This document shows positions 20,737-24,914 of a stretch of 24,914 nucleotides of DNA, piece after piece. The position numbers were made by a program, and so were the translations under genes. The notes below the pieces were generated by a model. It saw only the letters and a program-made list of their open reading frames with translations, was not told the origin of the DNA and searched no databases. The stretch is from Clostridia bacterium (GTDB lineage: Bacteria > Bacillota > Clostridia > Oscillospirales > Acutalibacteraceae): contig CAAEBW010000271.1 of the NCBI GenBank assembly GCA_900754145.1, positions 1 to 24,914 of the forward strand. Reading direction: 5' to 3'. Position 1 is the first letter of the stretch. Every line of letters starts with the position of its first letter.

Positions 20737-21885
20737 ATGATAGATCGAACATATCGGGTGAACGATGTCGTAAAAAGTGAATTTCTACGCTTACCGCTTG
20801 CACTCATCGCTAACCCGAAATATAAGCAAATGTCCCTTGAGGCTAAGTTTATCTATTCGCTTTTGCTCAACCGTATGACCTTATCCCAGAAAAACGATTG
20901 GATTAATGAGGATAACGAGGTCTATCTCATTTATACCCGTGAAGAAGCCGCCAACACCCTTAATATTTCGTATAAGAAATCTATATCGGCGTTTAAGGAG
21001 CTCATCCAAAACGGACTGCTTTACGAGCAGCGTCAAGGTCTCGGCGCACCTAACCTTCTGTATGTATTAAAAGCAGAGCTTACCGATGAAGACGCCGCAG
21101 AATTCAGTGAAAGCTTTGACGGAAATAATGATGAAAACGGCGAAAAAGAGCCCGCAAACCCGCTAAATATGCAGATGTGCCAAAACGGCATATCAAGACA
21201 TTCCGAAACGGCACATCAAGATATGCCGAAATCGCACATCAAGAACTGTCAAAACGGCACATCAAGAACTGCCGATATGGAAGTTCAAGATATGCCGAAT
21301 CAGCACACTAAAAAGAATAATAATAAAAAGACTGAAAACAGTCATATTGAGAACAGTCAGTCTGTCAATCAGTCTTACGAAAACCTTAGCGGTATAGGGC
21401 GTAAAAAAATGACGGACGGACAGACCGACGATGAAAAGTCAATCCAGGATATCCTTAACCGCTGTGAGCTTAACATATTTTCGGAAAATGTCCGTCAAAT
21501 GCTGATACAGGCAATAGAGCGGTTGTATTATTCCGAAAGCCTTAAAATCGGAAATGCAATACTGCCGCAGGCAAAGGTGCGCAGTTACTTAAATCTGCTT
21601 GACTGCGATACCCTTATCTCCACGGTTGAAACTATGAAATCCAATGAGGAGCGAATAATCAATCCGATGGCGTACATAATGTCAACCATTATCAATAATA
21701 TTTGCGAAAAGGACAGCGATTTGATACTGAGCCTACCGGCCCGGTATGTGAGCCAAAAAGATTTATATGCACCGCCGGATTCTCTTCGGGGTGCTGAGGA
21801 AGGAGACGATGAAGATGGTGACCTATACGAAAGCAGACCAACAGGTGATTTTGGACCTACTAAATCTGTTCGGGGCAGTCCGTGA
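20737..21885 (+). CDS. repA: RepA_N-family replication initiator
   Basis: A 382-residue protein with ATG behind GAAAGGG. The N-terminal domain (about 14-112) has the RepA_N signature: FLRLPLALI, YKQMSLEAKFIYSLLLNRMTLSQKN, VYLIYTREEAANTL, then SAFKELIQNGLLYE. This domain, a winged-helix DNA binder, is known from Firmicutes plasmids such as pAD1 and pSK41 and from Tn1549-like elements. A low-complexity middle (about 125-225) is encoded by 23-bp iterons. The C-terminal domain (about 228-330, ILNRCELNIFSEN, INPMAYIMSTIIN) resembles the DUF6017-type partner domain of these proteins. RepA_N origins are known to lie within the rep gene, which fits. With parAB, it implies replication of the excised circle. 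It overlaps the next gene by about 70 bases. Confidence 0.93.
   Translation: MIDRTYRVNDVVKSEFLRLPLALIANPKYKQMSLEAKFIYSLLLNRMTLSQKNDWINEDNEVYLIYTREEAANTLNISYKKSISAFKELIQNGLLYEQRQGLGAPNLLYVLKAELTDEDAAEFSESFDGNNDENGEKEPANPLNMQMCQNGISRHSETAHQDMPKSHIKNCQNGTSRTADMEVQDMPNQHTKKNNNKKTENSHIENSQSVNQSYENLSGIGRKKMTDGQTDDEKSIQDILNRCELNIFSENVRQMLIQAIERLYYSESLKIGNAILPQAKVRSYLNLLDCDTLISTVETMKSNEERIINPMAYIMSTIINNICEKDSDLILSLPARYVSQKDLYAPPDSLRGAEEGDDEDGDLYESRPTGDFGPTKSVRGSP
21182..21319 (+). repeat. Six 23-bp iterons inside repA
   Basis: Units begin at 21182, 21205, 21228, 21251, 21274 and 21297, exactly 23 bp apart. The first four share the core (A/G)AAA(C/T)(G)GCA(C/T)ATCAAGA. Units two and five end GATATGCC, units three and four GAACTG(T/C)C; units five and six are diverged. 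A degenerate copy precedes at 21159-21181 (about half the positions match). Because 23 is not a multiple of three, the repeats fall in all three codon phases, and the protein shows only a 23-residue (69-bp) echo: QNGISRH...DMP and QNGTSRT...DMP. That argues for conservation as DNA, i.e. RepA binding sites. Confidence 0.88.
21309..21374 (+). other. AT-rich, hairpin-bearing stretch next to iterons: probable origin of replication
   Basis: Directly after the iterons comes an A/T-rich run (21309-21329, mostly A with AAT triplets). Next is the perfect hairpin GACTG-AAAA-CAGTC (21330-21343), with CAGTC recurring at 21354-21358 and 21370-21374. Iterons beside an easily melted segment is the classic origin layout, and RepA_N origins lie inside rep. 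Function is inferred. Confidence 0.6.
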
Positions 21886-22348
21886 AGATCAAGCTCAAAC
21901 AATTCTCAAGCACAAATATCCGAACGCAGATTTGGAACGAACCATATACCCTTTATTGACCGGCAGAAAAATAAAGAAAAGCAACGGGTATATCTTTTCA
22001 CGAAGCGGCAAGCTGGATGAAAAAATTATTGATGCTATTGACATAATGCTTCTGCTCGGACCGGATTTCAACGAACCTTTCAAAAAGGGCAAGGATATAT
22101 TTGCCTTAACCTTTTTCAAGTGGCGCGGCAGCAAGCTCTGGCGGTACGATATTTGCCCTGTGGCATACGGAACCGAGGCAGTTATATCCGCACAGCTTGA
22201 AGGCGAATATGCAAAATACCGTATGTTTGTATTCGTACCCGAAAAAGAAGAACAAATGCAAGGCATTCAAGTTGCCTGCGAACACTGTTATGTTCTCAAG
22301 AATAACGGTGAATATGAATTTTATCTTTACTCGAAGGAAGGAAAATAA
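21815..22348 (+). CDS. Small conserved-looking protein downstream of repA
   Basis: I choose ATG 21815, nine bases after GAGGAAGGAG (21796-21805); ATG 21809 is too close and 21767 lies far inside repA. The 177 residues start VTYTKADQQVILDLLNLFGAVREDQAQTIL, which reads as a winged-helix-like helical start, followed by YPLLTGRKIKKSNGYIFSR as a possible wing. A basic alpha/beta part with WRGSKLWRYDICPVAYG and a C-terminal KNNGEYEFYLYSKEG follow. It may be the DUF5697 family seen beside such rep genes; I am not certain. The overlap with repA indicates coupling. A regulator or helper of replication is a reasonable guess, not shown by the sequence. Confidence 0.75.
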   Translation: MVTYTKADQQVILDLLNLFGAVREDQAQTILKHKYPNADLERTIYPLLTGRKIKKSNGYIFSRSGKLDEKIIDAIDIMLLLGPDFNEPFKKGKDIFALTFFKWRGSKLWRYDICPVAYGTEAVISAQLEGEYAKYRMFVFVPEKEEQMQGIQVACEHCYVLKNNGEYEFYLYSKEGK

Positions 22349-22351
22349 ATT

Positions 22352-23227
22352 ATGGATTTCAAAGATCTTGATTTAACTGAACTTGACAAGGATTTATCCG
22401 AAGAACAACTAAAGGAATGGAACGCGATATACGCGTCCTACCGTGCGGGCTCGGTACTTACAGGCAGAGTTGTCGGTATGGATACCAACACTATAACACT
22501 TCCCGACAAAGAAACGGGAGAATACAAGCGTGTTGCTATTAACTGTCTGGTTGTTATAAGTTACCGTGTAAAAGTCCTTATCCCCGAGCAACAGGTGTGG
22601 TTTGACGAAAAAACAACCCGCCCTGAGCATGTACTCCGTTCAATGACGGGTGCAACTATTGATTATGTCATAACCGGAATTGACCGTGAAAGTGATTGCT
22701 GTACTGCATCACGAAGGCTTGCGATGGGCGTCAGACGCCGTTCTTTCCTGAAGCTTACTCCCAAAGTAGGAAAAAAGGTTTCTGTAAATATTTTAGCGGT
22801 CGGCGCCACACATCTGCTTGCAACAAGCGGCGGCTTTGATATGACGCTTTCGCAAAGAGATTTGTCCTACGGTATGATAAGCGACCTGCGTGAGAAGTTC
22901 CACCCGGGAGAAATGCATACCGCTATCCTAAAGGAATATGACGATGAAACCAAACAACTGCGCGTATCCGTAAAAGAGGCAGAGCCTCACCCCTTTGACG
23001 GTGTGGAGATTCGCCATCCGCTTAATTCCCGCCGTGCTTCTACTATTTCCGGCAAATATAAAGGCGGCGTGTTCTGTAAGCTGGAGGAAAACCTTGACTG
23101 CCTGTGCACCTATTCGATGTACCAATGCGATGAAGACTTTGATATTGGCGACCAAGTAATCGTGGTTATTACAAAGTATGACTACATGCGAAAACTTGTG
23201 TACGGAAAAATCGTAGCGAAGTGGTAA
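22352..23227 (+). CDS. S1-like RNA-binding-domain protein
   Basis: A 291-residue protein four bases after the preceding stop, with AAGGAAGG upstream. After an acidic N-terminus (1-25) it shows three OB/S1-like modules: about 32-105 (GSVLTGRVVGMDTNTITLPD), about 133-208 (GKKVSVNILAVGATHLLATSG, then KFHPGEMHTAILKEYDDETKQLRVSVKEAEP) and about 225-290 (ISGKYKGGVFCKLEENLDCLC, then DIGDQVIVVITKYD). S1 domains bind single-stranded RNA, and sometimes DNA. The multi-module layout recalls ribosomal protein S1, but it is shorter and diverged. It closes the rep operon. Possible jobs include control of rep translation or handling of transferred single strands; both are inference. Confidence 0.85.
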   Translation: MDFKDLDLTELDKDLSEEQLKEWNAIYASYRAGSVLTGRVVGMDTNTITLPDKETGEYKRVAINCLVVISYRVKVLIPEQQVWFDEKTTRPEHVLRSMTGATIDYVITGIDRESDCCTASRRLAMGVRRRSFLKLTPKVGKKVSVNILAVGATHLLATSGGFDMTLSQRDLSYGMISDLREKFHPGEMHTAILKEYDDETKQLRVSVKEAEPHPFDGVEIRHPLNSRRASTISGKYKGGVFCKLEENLDCLCTYSMYQCDEDFDIGDQVIVVITKYDYMRKLVYGKIVAKW

Positions 23228-23230
23228 ATT

Positions 23231-23267
23231 AAAAAGCTCTCGGTTTTAAACATTCCGGGAGCTTTTT
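23231..23267 (+). terminator. Strong Rho-independent terminator ending the element's right operon
   Basis: AAAAAGCTCTCGG (23231-23243) pairs with CCGGGAGCTTTTT (23255-23267), one G-U pair, 11-nt loop, ending in T5. It begins four bases after the S1-like gene's stop. Composition changes to AT-rich soon after. Confidence 0.93.
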
Positions 23268-23809
23268 GTTTCTTTTGCTGTCAGGAAAAAACTATAAGAG
23301 AGAGTGATATATTGGAAGATTTTCTAGAAATGATCGGTTGTGTATTAGTTGAATTATCGACTGCTGTAATTTTATATCCATTTTTATATGAAGCAAGAAA
23401 ATAACTTACAGCTCTGTTAATTGGAGCAAAAGTGGTAGACTTCAATCTACTATCAATACCTTTTATTGTGTGTGAGGTATCTGCCATTGACATTACAGAA
23501 CAAATCCTTATACAATTGGGGGGTATTTTCGTTCCGTTCGTTTTATCAATGCTATTACAACCAAAATAGTTTTGGAGTTGGTGTGTAAGTTTGATATTGA
23601 AATGAATCAGCGTATATTCTGTAACATTTTCGATAATCGCGATTTCTTCACATAAACAGCAACAGTTGGTTGCACAAGGATATAGTTCAGTTTTTTGTGT
23701 GTTCCTGGTCGGCCAGAGGCTTTTTCCTATTGTGTGGTGTATAATGGCAACTTATGGATGGATGCAATTACTAAAAGAAATAATATTTTCATGATGTATG
23801 CAAATTTGA
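23268..23809. other. 542-bp stretch without a supported gene; possible element edge
   Basis: I find no convincing coding region. A 70-codon minus frame (23281-23493) lacks a ribosome site and recognisable features. An adjoining minus frame with a Cys-rich run (CATNCCCLC) has no ATG, GTG or TTG before that run. A weak hairpin (CCTGG at 23704-23708 with CCAG-A-GG at 23713-23719) followed by T5 could be a minor plus-strand terminator. TATAAT occurs at 23740-23745 without a matching -35. G+C falls compared with the conjugation genes, so the right end of the mobile element may lie here, but I could not identify an attachment repeat. Confidence 0.4.
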
Positions 23810-24751
23810 TTAATTAACAAAACTATATATGACATCTATAATTTTAGTAATATTATGAAATTCCTTTTTGTAATTAACTGAATATACATCTATGTTTTTA
23901 AAGTTGATAAGAACGTTTTTTATGGCCTCATTTCGTTTGGTTTTTGGATAGAATTGTACGAAATGTAAATTTTCGACGAGCATATTAATTGAGTCTATTT
24001 TGGAAATGGGTGTCAGCAAAACCTCTTCGTAGTCATTCGATGGGTTAAGATAAAAAATATACTCTAAATTGTGATTAATGTGTGAATGTTGTTCCAATGA
24101 AAGCGATAGCCAGTATTTGTTTTCTAATGGTGTTACTATATTTGAAATATCTAAAGGGATGTTAAAACGGGATGCCAATTTGGTATCGGTTTTAATCTTT
24201 AGATTTTTGGAAGAAAAACAGGTTGATTTATCATTGAGCAATTTCACAGGCAAAACATCATCCGTGATGCTCTTGCAACCGTTGTTAAGAAAAAAATACT
24301 CTAATGTTGATTTTCCAGTTTTTGACGGCGCTATAAAAACTAATGGTTTTTTATTGTATTCTACAGCCATTGCATGAAGTGGGGAATATCCATGAAGTGC
24401 CATGCAAATTGAGAGGGCTCCACCCATTGCAACGTTAATAGACATTTTAGGGTCTTTAGAGTCTAAATCCACAATAATTTCTTTTCCCGTCAAGGAAACA
24501 GCAACAAAATAAAGATCTAAGAACTTTAAAACTATATGTTTTTCTGTACCGTATGGAATTAGCGGAAAATATTTCATAGTTAAAATGTCCCATGTCTTGG
24601 CACTAAAAATCTCATCTTTTTTTTCTTTATTTAGCCTTCTGAGTTTAATTACTGTTAAATTCGAGGCTCTTGGAATATCTGCATAGTCCTCAAACAGTGA
24701 AATTTCAAAATCACTTTCTATAATGAAATTATATATGTAATAGTAATACAT
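23810..24751 (-). CDS. HPr-kinase-like (HprK/P-type) protein
   Basis: A 313-residue protein with ATG behind AAGGTGG. The core (about 115-170) matches the HPr kinase/phosphorylase nucleotide fold: HAMAV (His126), the P-loop APSKTGKST (141-149) and ITDDVLPV (Asp164-Asp165). The N-terminal 110 residues are a separate beta-rich part, not the usual HprK N-domain. The true carbon-control enzyme has a longer, conserved signature that is absent here. HprK-like proteins of this shorter type accompany peptide-modification clusters; in paeninodin-type lasso clusters one phosphorylates the precursor. No precursor, asparagine synthase or PqqD-like gene is in the window. Very AT-rich, leftward, unlike the conjugation genes; probably a different unit continuing beyond 24914. 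Confidence 0.85.
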   Translation of the reverse strand: MYYYYIYNFIIESDFEISLFEDYADIPRASNLTVIKLRRLNKEKKDEIFSAKTWDILTMKYFPLIPYGTEKHIVLKFLDLYFVAVSLTGKEIIVDLDSKDPKMSINVAMGGALSICMALHGYSPLHAMAVEYNKKPLVFIAPSKTGKSTLEYFFLNNGCKSITDDVLPVKLLNDKSTCFSSKNLKIKTDTKLASRFNIPLDISNIVTPLENKYWLSLSLEQHSHINHNLEYIFYLNPSNDYEEVLLTPISKIDSINMLVENLHFVQFYPKTKRNEAIKNVLINFKNIDVYSVNYKKEFHNITKIIDVIYSFVN

Positions 24752-24796
24752 TTTGCGACCACCTTATTTGGATAATTATTTTCGATTTTAGTCATT

Positions 24797-24914
24797 TTAT
24801 TGAGCTAAAAAGGAAAGCAAGATATTTTTAAAAAAATGAAACTCTGATGGATAATTAAGGGAGTGTTTAAAATTTCCTTTGATGAACCAAAAATCCGAAT
24901 TTATATTTTTTTTA
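24797..24914 (-). CDS. 3' end of a gene upstream of the HprK-like gene (partial)
   Basis: On the minus strand a frame is open from the window edge for 38 codons, reading NSDFWFIKGNFKHSLNYPS then EFHFFKNILLSFLAQ, and stops at 24797-24799. The HprK-like ATG follows 45 bases later, so an operon is plausible. The aromatic, hydrophobic ending would suit the C-terminus of an enzyme, but no family can be named from 38 residues, and in DNA this AT-rich it could be chance. Confidence 0.4.
   Translation of the reverse strand, partial: KKNINSDFWFIKGNFKHSLNYPSEFHFFKNILLSFLAQ

Noticed and set aside
21182..21319. The 23-bp repeats considered as a CRISPR array
   Set aside because: Units abut without spacers and lie within a RepA_N coding sequence. 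They are iterons, not repeat-spacer units.
23281..23493. 70-codon minus-strand frame downstream of the HprK-like gene
   Set aside because: No ribosome site, no recognised motif, and it overlaps another equally plausible frame. Treated as chance in AT-rich DNA.
23706..23712. TGGTCGG at the right side matching TGGTCGG at 1184-1190 as possible paired attachment sites
   Set aside because: Only seven bases agree and the flanks differ. The right copy is part of a small hairpin, so chance is the simpler explanation.
23459..23737. Minus-strand frame with a Cys-rich run (CATNCCCLC) that might be a peptide precursor near the kinase gene
   Set aside because: After the upstream stop there is no ATG, GTG or TTG before the Cys-rich part, and no leader-like sequence, so it cannot be supported as a gene.

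Overview
The window looks like DNA from a gut-type Clostridia (Bacillota, Oscillospiraceae/Ruminococcaceae-like). Evidence: strong Shine-Dalgarno sites, moderate G+C, RepA_N-type replication initiator, Gram-positive sorting signal, PrgI/VirB4/VirD4 conjugation proteins typical of Firmicutes elements. Most of it (about 1.4-23.3 kb) is one conjugative, plasmid-like mobile element, probably integrated.

Layout. 1-1172: the C-terminal part of a large serine recombinase (its 5' end lies left of the window), followed at once by a 3' scrap of a tyrosine recombinase gene, suggesting one mobile element landed in or next to another. 1396-4047: parA and parB (4-base overlap) followed by a CAP-domain lipoprotein gene, ending in a clear terminator. 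4164-9383: a 1580-residue wall-anchored surface protein with an N-terminal thioester domain, a stalk of Cna_B/SpaA-type modules and a SPQTG sorting signal, then a small unknown gene. 9470-15162: the type IV secretion membrane set: VirB2-like pilin, VirB6/TrbL-like channel protein with a long Gly/Asn-rich tail, a bitopic VirB8-position protein, PrgI/VirB3-like protein, and the VirB4 ATPase.

15197-16576 carries, on the opposite strand with its own promoter and a shared hairpin terminator, an AAA/DUF4143 ATPase that looks like cargo. The 240 bp behind it hold two pairs of direct repeats. 16835-23227 is a second rightward block: an unknown protein, a repeat-rich leader, a probable winged-helix protein, the VirD4 coupling ATPase, RepA_N initiator, a small conserved-looking protein and a triple S1-like RNA-binding protein, closed by a strong terminator. 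Inside repA are six 23-bp iterons in strict register (plus a degenerate seventh), followed by an AT-rich, hairpin-containing stretch: a likely replication origin.

23268-24914 is markedly more AT-rich and has a different logic: a leftward HPr-kinase-like gene with the 3' end of another gene upstream. This may be the chromosome flank or the edge of a peptide-modification cluster.

Together the genes describe an element that can replicate (RepA plus iterons), segregate (ParAB), attach to partners (thioester adhesin) and transfer DNA (VirB2/3/4/6, VirD4). No relaxase and no cell-wall hydrolase domain is recognisable in the window; both would have to lie outside it or be supplied in trans. All family assignments come from reading the sequence; none was tested by database search.
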